This document shows, piece after piece, positions 1 through 8,252 of a DNA stretch of 64,000 nucleotides. The DNA lies in NCBI GenBank assembly GCA_964443225.1, contig CAYUCC010000018.1, positions 1 to 64,000 on the forward strand. Direction: 5' to 3'. Below the pieces are notes generated by a model, which did not search any database, was not told the DNA's origin, and saw nothing but the letters and a program-made list of their open reading frames with translations. Positions within the stretch are counted from its first letter, which is position 1; every line of letters starts with the position of its first letter. The stretch is from SSC4 sp964443225. Its GTDB lineage: Bacteria > Chloroflexota > Anaerolineae > SSC4 > Amarolineaceae. Made by a program: the position numbers and the translations under genes.

Positions 1-248
1 CAACCACACGCATTCATGGTCCGAGGCTGGAAATCATGGCGAACCAGCCTCGGACCAAACACCGCACATCCTGCCAAACCAACGTCCAGCACCCCCCACT
101 TATCCGTTCCCCGAATCCGGTGACAGTAATCCGTTCAATCCGTTCCTCGAATCCGTTGACAGTAATCCGTTCCAATCATCCGTTCAATCCGTTCCTCGAA
201 TCCGTTGACAGTAATCCGTTCCAAATTTGACACCTCACTCAACACAAG
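1..248. repeat. Intergenic leader with TTGACA-bearing 36-nt repeats
   Basis: There is no credible gene here. From about 100 the sequence is built from variants of ATCCGTTC. Two identical 36-nt units, each ending TTGACAGTA, lie at 129-164 and 178-213 (start-to-start distance 49), and a partial copy precedes them from 102. The array stops just before the -35 box of the lacI-type gene. Related arrays lie at 20897-21103 and, in reverse orientation, 61257-61386. Open frames across it are low-complexity Asn-Pro-Phe repeats and are not genes. Confidence 0.75.
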
Positions 249-254
249 TATAAT
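227..254 (+). promoter_or_regulatory. Promoter of the LacI-family regulator
   Basis: TTGACA at 227-232 and TATAAT at 249-254 are separated by 16 bp, so both hexamers match the sigma-70 consensus exactly. Transcription should start near 261, inside the palindrome described at 260-277. The -35 hexamer is the same TTGACA that recurs in the upstream repeat units. Confidence 0.8.
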
Positions 255-259
255 CCCAC

Positions 260-277
260 TGCGCAAACGTGTGCGCA
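260..277. promoter_or_regulatory. LacI-type operator, likely autoregulatory
   Basis: The 18-bp sequence TGCGCAAACGTGTGCGCA is a palindrome with one mismatched pair and a central ACGT, the size and symmetry expected of LacI/GalR operators. It covers the predicted transcription start just after the -10 box, where a bound repressor would block initiation. The regulator gene begins 33 bp downstream, so autorepression is the simplest reading. That the downstream protein binds it is inferred. Confidence 0.65.
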
Positions 278-310
278 AATGAGAGCCGCCGCGTGCCGGA
301 TGGGATACCG

Positions 311-1339
311 ATGCCAAACACGGCCACTTCGATCAAGGATATTGCCCGCCTGGCGGGTGTGAGCCACTCGACGGTCTCGCGCGCCCTTGCGGGGAACCCA
401 CGTATTCCAGAGGCGACGCGGGACCGAATTCTGCGCCTGGCCAACGAGCTGGGCTACACCCCCAGCCTGATTGCGCGCAGCCTCGTCATGCAGGAGACGC
501 GCACGCTGGGGGTGGTGGTGGCCAGCCTCACCGATCCGTATGCCGTCGAAGTGGTGGGCGGCATCGAAGCATCGGCCCGTGCCGATCGCTACACGGTGGT
601 GATCATTAGTTCGGACGGCGAGCCGTCCCGCGAGATTGCGGCGATCCAGGCGCTGGCCGGCCAGCGCGTCGACGGGGTGATCGTGGTTTCTTCGCGCGCC
701 GGTGACCGTTACGCGGCGATGAGCGCCCAGTGGAAGTTCCCCCTGGTCCTGGTCAACAGCAGCCAGCGCGGTGCCACCTTCTACTCGGTGGCCAGCGACA
801 ACGCGCACGGGGCGGGCCTGGCCGTGGCGTACCTGGCCAGCCTGGGGCACCGGCGGATTGCCTACATCGGCGGACCCGCGGGTGCTGTCTCGGCCCGCGA
901 ACGCCTGGCAGGGTACCGCCATACCCTCATGGATCACGGCCTCCGGCCAGACGACACCCTGCAGGTGGACGGTGATGGTACACCGGCCGCCGGCGAAAGC
1001 GGATTGCAGCGGCTGCTCAAACTGCCGGCCAGCCGCCAGCCCACCGCTCTTTTCTGCTACAACGACCTGACCGCCATCGGCTGCCTGCACGCCGCCCATC
1101 GAATGGGCCTCACCGTGCCCGGCGCGCTGTCACTGGTCGGTTTCGATAACATCCCGTTCAGCGCGCTGACCTGGCCGCCGCTCACAACGGTCGATCAACG
1201 CAAACAGGAAATGGGCCGCCTCGCCACCCGTATGATCCTCGATCTACGCCGCGGTGCCGAAGTGGCCGCCGATATTCTAATGCGCGGCCGTTTGGTCGAG
1301 CGTGCCACGGGTGCACACGTGTCCGCCACGTCGTCATGA
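311..1339 (+). CDS. LacI/GalR-family transcriptional repressor
   Basis: The protein has 342 residues, normal for the family. The N-terminal helix-turn-helix is clear (SIKDIARLAGVSHSTVSRAL, residues 7-26), followed by the hinge and a periplasmic-binding-protein-like sensor domain (GVVVASLTDPYAVEVVGGIE, later LVGFDNIPFSALTWPPLTTV). The ATG at 311 is chosen because a GTG at 269 lies inside the operator at 260-277. ino1 follows 49 bp downstream with no clear promoter of its own, so the repressor probably controls ino1 as well as itself. The effector is unknown; a sugar or inositol derivative is a guess from context. Confidence 0.9.
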   Translation: MPNTATSIKDIARLAGVSHSTVSRALAGNPRIPEATRDRILRLANELGYTPSLIARSLVMQETRTLGVVVASLTDPYAVEVVGGIEASARADRYTVVIISSDGEPSREIAAIQALAGQRVDGVIVVSSRAGDRYAAMSAQWKFPLVLVNSSQRGATFYSVASDNAHGAGLAVAYLASLGHRRIAYIGGPAGAVSARERLAGYRHTLMDHGLRPDDTLQVDGDGTPAAGESGLQRLLKLPASRQPTALFCYNDLTAIGCLHAAHRMGLTVPGALSLVGFDNIPFSALTWPPLTTVDQRKQEMGRLATRMILDLRRGAEVAADILMRGRLVERATGAHVSATSS

Positions 1340-1388
1340 CCGGTGGGCGGGCGCGGGTGACAATCATCAATCTACTTATGGAGACACT

Positions 1389-2549
1389 ATGGGAGACAAA
1401 AAGGTTCGTGTGGCCGTCATCGGAGCAGGCAATTGTGCCTCGTCGTTCGTGCAGGGCGTGCATTATTACCGTAACGCCAAAGCCGGGGATCTCATTCCGG
1501 GGCTGATGCACGTCGACCTGGGTGGCTATCACATCAGCGACATCGAGTTCAGCCTGGCAATCGATATCGATGCCGAAAAGGTGGGCAAAGACCTCTCGCA
1601 GGCGATCTTTGCCGGGCCCAACAATACGTTCAAATTTACCGACGTGCCTCACCTGGACGTGCCGGTGGTACGCGGGATGACGCACGACGGGCTGGGCCGC
1701 TATCTGAAAGAGATCATTCGTAAGGCACCCGGGCCCACGGCACCGATCACCGAGCTGCTGAAAGAAACCAAAACCGACGTCGTGGTCAATTACCTGCCCG
1801 TGGGAAGTGAAATGGCCACCAAGTGGTACGTGGAGCACGTGCTGGAAGCGGGCTGCGCATTCGTAAACTGCATCCCGGTGTTCATCGGGCGTGAACCCTA
1901 CTGGCAGAAGCGCTTCCAACAGCATAACCTGCCCGTCATCGGTGACGACATCAAGAGCCAGGTCGGTGCCACGATCACGCACCGCGTGCTGACCCGCCTG
2001 TTTGCCGAACGCGGCGTCAAGGTGGAGCGCACCTACCAGCTCAACTTCGGCGGCAATACCGACTTCTATAACATGCTGGAACGCGAGCGCCTGGAGTCGA
2101 AAAAGATCTCCAAAACCAACGCCGTCACCTCGCAGCTGCCGTATGCCCTGGCCGACCGCGACATTCACGTCGGCCCCAGCGACTACGTGCCCTGGCTGGA
2201 TGACCGCAAATGGTGCTACATCCGGATGGAAGGTCGCACCTTTGGGGATGTGCCGCTCAACCTGGAGCTCAAGCTGGAAGTGTGGGACAGCCCGAACTCC
2301 GCCGGCGTCGTGATCGACGCCGTGCGCTGCGCCAAACTGGGCCTCGATCGTGGATTGGGTGGTACCCTGGAAGGCCCCAGCGCCTACTTCATGAAGTCAC
2401 CGCCCATTCAGTACGGCGACGACGAAGCCCACGACCTGACCGAACGCTTCATTGCTGGTACGGACCTGCGTGTCCAGGCCGGCGCCGGCACACCAGAGGT
2501 CCAGGCGCGCCACAACGGGCAGCAGGTAGCCTTCGATCCCGCCATCTAA
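1389..2549 (+). CDS. ino1: Myo-inositol-1-phosphate synthase
   Basis: It converts glucose 6-phosphate to 1D-myo-inositol 3-phosphate using NAD+. The 386-residue length fits the short bacterial/archaeal form. Visible signatures are the N-terminal Rossmann loop VIGAGNCASS (residues 9-18), GDDIKSQVGATITHR, NFGGNTDFYNM and VWDSPNSAGVVIDAVRC in the C-terminal half. It lies 49 bp after the LacI-type gene and probably shares its transcript. Inositol phosphate could feed phosphatidylinositol lipids or compatible solutes; nothing in the window decides which. Confidence 0.95.
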   Translation: MGDKKVRVAVIGAGNCASSFVQGVHYYRNAKAGDLIPGLMHVDLGGYHISDIEFSLAIDIDAEKVGKDLSQAIFAGPNNTFKFTDVPHLDVPVVRGMTHDGLGRYLKEIIRKAPGPTAPITELLKETKTDVVVNYLPVGSEMATKWYVEHVLEAGCAFVNCIPVFIGREPYWQKRFQQHNLPVIGDDIKSQVGATITHRVLTRLFAERGVKVERTYQLNFGGNTDFYNMLERERLESKKISKTNAVTSQLPYALADRDIHVGPSDYVPWLDDRKWCYIRMEGRTFGDVPLNLELKLEVWDSPNSAGVVIDAVRCAKLGLDRGLGGTLEGPSAYFMKSPPIQYGDDEAHDLTERFIAGTDLRVQAGAGTPEVQARHNGQQVAFDPAI

Positions 2550-2573
2550 TATCGGGCCGAAGAAAACCTCTTC

Positions 2574-2640
2574 ACCACACAGAACGCACAGGACACATAG
2601 AAACCGTCATTCTCTGTGCGTTCTGTGCGTTCTGTGTGGT
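2574..2640. repeat. CACAGAG-family palindrome downstream of ino1
   Basis: A perfect 18-bp inverted repeat, 2574-2591 (ACCACACAGAACGCACAG) against 2623-2640, with 31 nt between the arms. The right arm is built of 9-nt TTCTGTGCG-like units. It lies 25 bp after the ino1 stop and has no T-tract, so it is not a standard terminator, though it could act as a 3' stem. Related elements occur near 19900, 49125, 52575, 59230 and 61430. Confidence 0.8.
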
Positions 2641-2677
2641 AAATGCAGACAGGGATTCTCGAAATCAATGCAGAGAT

Positions 2678-2706
2678 GTGACAGGCCGATCGTTCTGCGG
2701 TATGAT
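2678..2706 (+). promoter_or_regulatory. Promoter of methyltransferase gene
   Basis: GTGACA at 2678-2683 and TATGAT at 2701-2706, spacing 17 bp, each one mismatch from consensus. A good Shine-Dalgarno, GAGGAA at 2738-2743, sits 4 nt before the ATG at 2748. Confidence 0.55.
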
Positions 2707-2747
2707 GGGTCTGAACCGGCCCCCGCCGGTCATCAACGAGGAATACG

Positions 2748-3524
2748 ATGACGACTGACAAAAGTGCCCAGGACCTGATTCGCCAGCAGTTTGGGGCGGC
2801 AGCGGATGCGTATGCGACGAGTGCGGTTCATGCCCAGGGGGCCAGCCTGGGGCGCCTGCTGGCGCTGGTTCAGCCGCAGGCAGACTGGCACGTGCTCGAC
2901 GTGGCCACCGGGGCCGGTCACACGGCGTTGGCGCTGGCACCATTTGTCGCCGACGTGGTCGGGGTCGACCTGACGCCGCAGATGGTGAGCCGCGCACGGG
3001 CCCTGGCGGCTGAGCGTGGCGTGACCAACGTGACCTTCGAGGTGGGTGAGGCCGAAAACCTGCCGGTGCGGCCGGCCAGCTTCGACCTGGTGACCTGCCG
3101 CGTGGCGCTGCACCACTTCGTCCATCCCGACCGCGCCGTGGCCGATATGGCGCGCGTCTGCAAACCCGATGGTCTGGTGGCGGTGATCGACAACATCGTG
3201 CCGGCGGACGCCAGCGTGGCCCGCGCCGTCAACAGTTTCGAAAAGATGCGCGATCCCAGCCACGCGCGGGCCCTGGCACTGCCCGAACTGATCGGGATCA
3301 TGCGCGGTGCCGGGTTGAAGATCAGCCACAACGAGACGCTGCGCAAACCCATCGATTTCTACGACTGGCTGGACCGTATGCAGGTGGCCGCGGGCATGCG
3401 TGATTACCTGGAAGCCTGGCTGCTCGATCCTCAGCGTTCGGTATACGACTTCTTCGAGCCGGCGCGCGTCGATGATCGGATCACCTTCATGCTCACCGAG
3501 GGCATCGTCATCGGCAGCAAGTAA
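2748..3524 (+). CDS. Class I SAM-dependent methyltransferase (UbiE-like)
   Basis: A 258-residue methyltransferase. SAM-binding motif I is VLDVATGAGHTALAL (about residues 46-60) and the acidic residue ending strand 2 is in VVGVDLTPQM. The motif-IV region reads DLVTCRVALHHF, with a ubiquinone/menaquinone-methylase-like layout (FDLVTCR, VCKPDGLVAVIDNI). The substrate cannot be told from sequence. It has its own promoter and Shine-Dalgarno and converges on the 3549-5984 gene, only 24 bp from its stop. Confidence 0.85.
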   Translation: MTTDKSAQDLIRQQFGAAADAYATSAVHAQGASLGRLLALVQPQADWHVLDVATGAGHTALALAPFVADVVGVDLTPQMVSRARALAAERGVTNVTFEVGEAENLPVRPASFDLVTCRVALHHFVHPDRAVADMARVCKPDGLVAVIDNIVPADASVARAVNSFEKMRDPSHARALALPELIGIMRGAGLKISHNETLRKPIDFYDWLDRMQVAAGMRDYLEAWLLDPQRSVYDFFEPARVDDRITFMLTEGIVIGSK

Positions 3525-3548
3525 GACATCGCTGATGAACCAACAACA

Positions 3549-5984
3549 TCAGGGACACGTGATCGATCCGCGCTCGCAGTTGACGTTCTCGACGTCCTGG
3601 CCGGCGATGAAATCGGCAGACCAGTCGCGCACGCGGACGCCGGCCTCCTGGGCCGAATAGAAGTCAGGCAGCGCCAGCACGGTGTGACGTGTGCCGCTTT
3701 CCACGAAAGAACGGAACGTGGGGATGGATGTGTGCAGGGTCTCGAGCTGCGAATTCATGGCCGCGGCCCACTCGCGCACATCACCGCCAGCGACGTTATA
3801 GTAGACGATCTGAAAAGCATCGGCGGCCGTGGTGTAGGTGGCGAGGGGAAGGCCCGGGTGCTGGGCGGCTGTTGCCTGGTACAATGTCGGGATGAACTGA
3901 TCGGCCGGCACATCGGCCAGCGCCGTCTGTAACTCGGGCGGCAGGTTGGCCCGGCTGTTCCACACCGTGGTGCCGTCCCAACCGTCCGGCATGACACCCA
4001 CCAGGCCATCACCATACTGCACAGCGTGCGCGGTTGGATAATGGCTGACGATCTCGTCAGTAAAGAAGATCGAGCCAATCGCACCACCGCTGGTGCCGAT
4101 GATCACCACGCGGTCGAGGGTTGGATACTGGGCATAGACCCAGTCGAGCACGGCGCGCACGTTGATGGCACCGCGGTGCTGGATCGTGAACTGCCTGCCG
4201 TGATTGGCCGTGTACGTCACCTCCGCGTTACCGGTGTGCAGGTCACCGGTGCAGTAGGGAATGAACACAAAATCGTAATTGGTGACCGGGTTTTCCGGGT
4301 TGCTGAAGTCGAAGATGCCACCGTACATATTCAGCTCGGTCGGCTCGACACTGCGGTCGTAGAGGCTGCTGTTGGGGCCGCACGATTCCGCATCCCAACA
4401 CGCACCCCCCGTCTGGAAGTAGATGACGAGCTGGCGGTTATTGATGTTCTGCCGCGTGATGAATTGAAACGGGCTGCCGTCGGCGCAGACGGTTTCACCG
4501 GCGGTTGGATTCAACGCCCAGCCCGCTGGCGGACCTTGCAGAGCTCGCGGGTCAGGATCAGGATTGTTCATCCCCAGCCGCAGGAGTCCAATGAAAACCA
4601 GGGTGATGGCCAGGAATCCGATCTGCTGGTAACCTAGCCGGACACGGGGGAAGAGACGCGTCCGGGGAGCGTCGGGATCCAACCGGCGCAGACCCATCAG
4701 CATGCGCACGGGATTGAACGGCATGACGAAGTATTCGATGGCACCCAGGGTAATGAACAGCGCACTCACCGTCAGGATCAGCGCCTCGATCTGCGGATTG
4801 ATATAGAGCCGCACCACGTAAAACGCCACGATCACCACCATGGGGTGATGCAGCAGATAGAACGGCATCGCAATCTGCGAAGGATAGACCAACGATTTGA
4901 TGGGCCGGTCAAGGTAGTGTTTGCCCAGGCTGAGGATGAGCAGAACCAGGCTCCAGCTGTTCAGGGTGAACAGCAAAAAGAAGACCGAATAAACCGTGAC
5001 CACCGCTCCCATCAGACCTGGCATCAAGGCCGTTGCCTGCGCCTCGACCTTGACCTGCCCAATGCCTTCGGTACCGGCCAGGCTGATGATACCCAGGGCT
5101 GCGGCAATGCCCAGCGCCAGCAGAGCGACGATCGACAGGATGAAGGTCCACAGCAGGATCTTTCGGTCGCGCAGGAGGGCGGTGGTGAAACGATCGTCGG
5201 CAATGAACAGGAAACCAAAGACGAAGTAGCTGCCCCAGAAGGCAAAATCGGCCCAGCTCTGATAGTCCCCATAATCGGCACGCAGCAGAATCTGTGAAAG
5301 CGCTACCGGCAGGGCAAACAGCAGCAGGCCGCCGCGCCGCATGGCCAGCCGGGCGCACCAATCGACCCAGCGTGCACCCGCCGGGCGCCGCAGATGGAGG
5401 AAGAGCGGCAGCGCCACCATCGAAAAGGCAAACAGAAAGACCAGGTACCAGAGGTGGTAGCCGTACGCACCTGCCCAGCGCAGGTCGCAGCAGGTGAAGC
5501 GGCTCAGGTTGAAAAATTCCGGCAGGTAACCGATGAAAGACCCGCTGTAGGTGCGGTGATGGATCGCCTCGTAATAGGCCTGAACCGGTGACAGGAATAC
5601 CACGAATACAAAATAGGGCACGATCAGACGCTGTACACGCTCGCTGGCAAACTTGCGACCGCTGCGCCGGCGCAGCGAAAACCAGGCGGCGGCGCCGGCC
5701 ACCAGGAACATCAGCGGCATGGCGAACTGGTTGCCCAGGATTGCCACAATCACGCTGATTGGCAGGATGCGACCGGAGGTGATGAGCCAGGCACCGCCGG
5801 TGAACGGCAGGAAGGCATGGCCCAAAAATACGGCAAAGACCACCAGGGTGCGCAGCCAATCGAGATAGTAGAGGTGCGGAGTCGCCTGCCGGGCGGGCAC
5901 CTCGTTTTCGCCCGGGCGATGCGCATCGGCACCAGAGGTCATGACCGGTGGTTCGGATGGTGTTGTGTCAGAGCGGATCGCCAT
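3549..5984 (-). CDS. Fusion: acyltransferase-3 membrane domain plus pectinacetylesterase/Notum-like hydrolase
   Basis: About 811 residues in two parts. Residues about 38-430 are a polytopic membrane domain of the acyltransferase-3/OpgC type, beginning YYLDWLRTLVVFAVFLGHAF with around ten hydrophobic segments. One further membrane segment (about 455-472) leads into a C-terminal domain resembling pectinacetylesterase/Notum: QLVIYFQTGGACW, FVFIPYCTGDLHTG, nucleophile elbow GTSGGA (Ser about 632) and a candidate His in SGTRHTVL (about 767). One domain type transfers acyl groups across the membrane and the other removes acyl esters, so the chain could remodel a surface glycan. GTG at 5987 is an alternative start. 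Last gene of a four-gene operon, 9 bp after yigZ. Confidence 0.85.
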   Translation of the reverse strand: MAIRSDTTPSEPPVMTSGADAHRPGENEVPARQATPHLYYLDWLRTLVVFAVFLGHAFLPFTGGAWLITSGRILPISVIVAILGNQFAMPLMFLVAGAAAWFSLRRRSGRKFASERVQRLIVPYFVFVVFLSPVQAYYEAIHHRTYSGSFIGYLPEFFNLSRFTCCDLRWAGAYGYHLWYLVFLFAFSMVALPLFLHLRRPAGARWVDWCARLAMRRGGLLLFALPVALSQILLRADYGDYQSWADFAFWGSYFVFGFLFIADDRFTTALLRDRKILLWTFILSIVALLALGIAAALGIISLAGTEGIGQVKVEAQATALMPGLMGAVVTVYSVFFLLFTLNSWSLVLLILSLGKHYLDRPIKSLVYPSQIAMPFYLLHHPMVVIVAFYVVRLYINPQIEALILTVSALFITLGAIEYFVMPFNPVRMLMGLRRLDPDAPRTRLFPRVRLGYQQIGFLAITLVFIGLLRLGMNNPDPDPRALQGPPAGWALNPTAGETVCADGSPFQFITRQNINNRQLVIYFQTGGACWDAESCGPNSSLYDRSVEPTELNMYGGIFDFSNPENPVTNYDFVFIPYCTGDLHTGNAEVTYTANHGRQFTIQHRGAINVRAVLDWVYAQYPTLDRVVIIGTSGGAIGSIFFTDEIVSHYPTAHAVQYGDGLVGVMPDGWDGTTVWNSRANLPPELQTALADVPADQFIPTLYQATAAQHPGLPLATYTTAADAFQIVYYNVAGGDVREWAAAMNSQLETLHTSIPTFRSFVESGTRHTVLALPDFYSAQEAGVRVRDWSADFIAGQDVENVNCERGSITCP

Positions 5985-5993
5985 CACAATTGC

Positions 5994-6608
5994 CTAATCC
6001 TCGATCAGAATCATAGCCTGGCCGGCGCTCAACGCACCGAGATCGTGCTGCAAGGCAGCGATATGCTCCAACGGCAGCTGTACGTGCAGCTGCACATCGG
6101 CGGCGTAATCGATGCCCAGGATTTCCACTTCGTACGCCGGCAGCCGGCGCTGCACCATCTCGAACAAACGATAAGGAATCGTCACCGTCAGCCGCCGGCG
6201 CTCGACCCGTTCGCTGCGCGGCAGCTCGGCCAGGGCCGCCTTGACCCCGCCGCTGTACGCACGCACCAATCCGCCGGTCCCCAGTTTGATTCCGCCGAAG
6301 TAGCGGGTGACGACGACCACGATGTCACCCACCCCGGAGCCGAGCAGGACCTGCAGCATCGGCTTGCCGGCGGTGCCCGACGGTTCGCCATCGTCACTCA
6401 GGCCCACGTGAGCCGTCGTTCCCGGCGGGCCCACGACATAGGCCCAGCAGTTGTGCGTAGCGTCGCCAAATTCGGTACGCAGGCGCTCGATGAATTCGCG
6501 TGCCGCGTCGACGGTCGGGGCTGGCCCCATCGTGGTGATGAAACGCGATCGATCGATGGTCTCGACGACGCGCATGTCGGCGGCGGGGATGGGGTAACGA
6601 TGGATCAC
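5994..6608 (-). CDS. yigZ: IMPACT-family protein YigZ
   Basis: A 204-residue UPF0029/IMPACT protein, the usual length. The N-terminal half carries the family signature region (HNCWAYVVG, SDDGEPSGTAGKPML, VVVVTRYFGGIKLGTGGLVRAY) and the C-terminal half is the short alpha/beta domain. The family is linked to translation/stress functions, but the bacterial activity is not settled. The GTG start overlaps the TGA of the upstream SH3-like gene (GTGA), which implies translational coupling. Confidence 0.92.
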   Translation of the reverse strand: MIHRYPIPAADMRVVETIDRSRFITTMGPAPTVDAAREFIERLRTEFGDATHNCWAYVVGPPGTTAHVGLSDDGEPSGTAGKPMLQVLLGSGVGDIVVVVTRYFGGIKLGTGGLVRAYSGGVKAALAELPRSERVERRRLTVTIPYRLFEMVQRRLPAYEVEILGIDYAADVQLHVQLPLEHIAALQHDLGALSAGQAMILIED

Positions 6609-7093
6609 GGCGCCGGCTCGAGCAGCGGCTCACCTGACGCGCGGGTTTCCGCCATCCACCCCACCAGGTCGCGATAACGCACCTGCCACCACGTCAGGTT
6701 GTCGGCCGCCTGGGGTCCGCCCAGCACGTCGAGGATAGCGCCACTGGGCACGGTGCCCACGACGTCGCCGGCTGGTTTGTTGAGGTAACCGGCCGCGCGA
6801 CGCAGATTGGCACGGTTGACGTCGTCGCTGACCATCGCGCGCCCACCAACCTGGATGCCCGGCGGGGCTGGGGTCACCGCGATCCCAGCGGACGGCGCCG
6901 CACCATCGCCGGGTGCCTGAACGTCCTGCGATCGCACCGGTGGCGTCCAAGCCGGTCCGGTGACGAATGAAACGTCTGGCTGGGTTAACAAAACCATAAT
7001 ACCGCACAGAACCAGCGAGACCAGCAGCAGGCCACTGCCCAAACCCAACCAAAATCGTCCCCGCCCCATCGGCGGTCGTGTCACAGGTGCCAT
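6605..7093 (-). CDS. Membrane-anchored SH3-like protein
   Basis: About 162 residues: a short basic N-terminus, one membrane segment (FWLGLGSGLLLVSLVLCGIMVLL), a Pro/Ala-rich linker, and a bacterial SH3-like domain at the C-terminus (ANLRRAAGYLNKPAGDVVGT, then WWQVRYRDLVGWM). The layout places the SH3 domain outside the membrane, where such domains usually bind cell-wall or glycan material. An alternative GTG start lies at 7102, directly abutting the epimerase stop. It overlaps yigZ by 4 nt. Confidence 0.7.
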   Translation of the reverse strand: MAPVTRPPMGRGRFWLGLGSGLLLVSLVLCGIMVLLTQPDVSFVTGPAWTPPVRSQDVQAPGDGAAPSAGIAVTPAPPGIQVGGRAMVSDDVNRANLRRAAGYLNKPAGDVVGTVPSGAILDVLGGPQAADNLTWWQVRYRDLVGWMAETRASGEPLLEPAP

Positions 7094-7102
7094 CGTTTCC
7101 AC

Positions 7103-8050
7103 TCAAGCCGTCAGAAAGAGCGCCGAAGACTGAAAACGAGGGTCCTTTTCGAGCAGGAGCGACAATCCTCGTTCGAGGCTGGTCTGGTTCTGGTAGCCCA
7201 GCAGGCGTGCTGCTTTGCTGACATCGGCCACCATGCGAGGCACACCGTTGCTGGCTTCACGGTTGTACAACACCTCCGTTCGCCGTCCGGCAATCCGGCC
7301 AATGACCCGAATCAGTTCGTTGATGCTGATTTCGCGCCCCGAGCCAACATTGATCACCTGTCGGTCGACCTGCGGTGCCTGGCCGGCAGAAACCAGCGCC
7401 TCGACGACATCGTCCACATAGACAAAATCGCGCGTCTGTTGGCCGTCCCCGAACACCACCAACGAACCGCCGGTGAGCGCCTGTTTGAGCAGCTGGGGCA
7501 CGACCGGTGCATGGGCGGGCGGGACACGCTGCCCCGGACCGTAGGCGTTGAAAATGCGCAGCGCGACCGTCTCGATGTTGTGCAGCGCCCCCAGGCTGAA
7601 GACGTAATACTCGGCCGCCAGTTTGCTGACCGCATAGGGCACATGCGGGTTGGGGCGCATCTCCTCCTGCAGCGGCAGGCGCTCCTGGACGCCGTACACC
7701 GTGGCCGACGATGCCAGCACCACACGCCGCACACCCGCATCGCGAATGGCCTCCATCAATGCAACCGTTCCGCCTACGTTGACGTCATTGTAGTCACGTG
7801 GATAGAGCACCGACTCCGGCACCAACACGCGTGCCGCCAGGTGGTACACACAATCAACGCTCTGCAGGAGGGTCCATAACTTGGGAACATCGCGCACGTC
7901 CCCACGAGAAAACAGGACGCGCGGCGACAGCCGTGCGGGATCGCCTGCGCTCAAATCATCCAGCACACGCACGTGATGGCCCAACTCCACCAGCCGGTTC
8001 GCCAACGTAACGCCCAAAAACCCGGCCCCGCCGGTGATCAGCACCCGCAT
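7103..8050 (-). CDS. NAD-dependent sugar-nucleotide epimerase/dehydratase
   Basis: A 315-residue extended SDR protein. It has the N-terminal NAD-binding GGAGFLG (residues 7-13), the catalytic YAVSK with a Ser/Thr in LASSATVYG before it, and RIFNAYGPGQR plus a VNVGSGREISINEL segment typical of UDP-glucose 4-epimerase-like enzymes. The exact sugar is not decidable. First gene of the minus-strand operon 8050-3549, which ends in an acyltransferase/esterase fusion, so a glycan-modifying role is plausible. Confidence 0.9.
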   Translation of the reverse strand: MRVLITGGAGFLGVTLANRLVELGHHVRVLDDLSAGDPARLSPRVLFSRGDVRDVPKLWTLLQSVDCVYHLAARVLVPESVLYPRDYNDVNVGGTVALMEAIRDAGVRRVVLASSATVYGVQERLPLQEEMRPNPHVPYAVSKLAAEYYVFSLGALHNIETVALRIFNAYGPGQRVPPAHAPVVPQLLKQALTGGSLVVFGDGQQTRDFVYVDDVVEALVSAGQAPQVDRQVINVGSGREISINELIRVIGRIAGRRTEVLYNREASNGVPRMVADVSKAARLLGYQNQTSLERGLSLLLEKDPRFQSSALFLTA

Positions 8051-8116
8051 CGCCTACAACCCCCGCTCGAATCTCTGCCGCATCATGCGACTTCTCCATT
8101 AAGGTGATACAGGCGC

Positions 8117-8122
8117 AGTATA
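8117..8122 (-). promoter_or_regulatory. Candidate -10 box of the epimerase operon
   Basis: Read on the minus strand, TATACT lies at 8122-8117, about 67 bp before the epimerase ATG. No good -35 is visible 17 bp upstream, so this is a weak call. Confidence 0.3.
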
Positions 8123-8243
8123 ACACAAATCGGCCGTGGCGGCGATTTTTCGGCGCCACAAAAATGGCGGTGCCTCGCGACCGGGCGCCCAACGCACTGC
8201 ACCGGCGGCTGTCGGCGTGCTTTCCCGATCACAGAACGTCGAG

Positions 8244-8249
8244 TATAAT
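8244..8249 (+). promoter_or_regulatory. -10 box immediately before the glycoside hydrolase start
   Basis: TATAAT at 8244-8249 is only 3 bp before the ATG at 8253. If used, transcription starts at about 8255-8257 and the mRNA would be leaderless, perhaps initiating at the in-frame GTG at 8256. No clear -35 box is seen. Confidence 0.4.
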
Positions 8250-8252
8250 TCC

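Noticed and set aside
102..230. Possible CRISPR array at the 36-nt repeats
   Set aside because: Only two identical units, 13-nt gaps that are themselves repeat fragments, and no cas genes.
8136..8252. 39-codon upstream extension of the glycoside hydrolase
   Set aside because: It would place residues upstream of the -10 box and ahead of a normal signal peptide.
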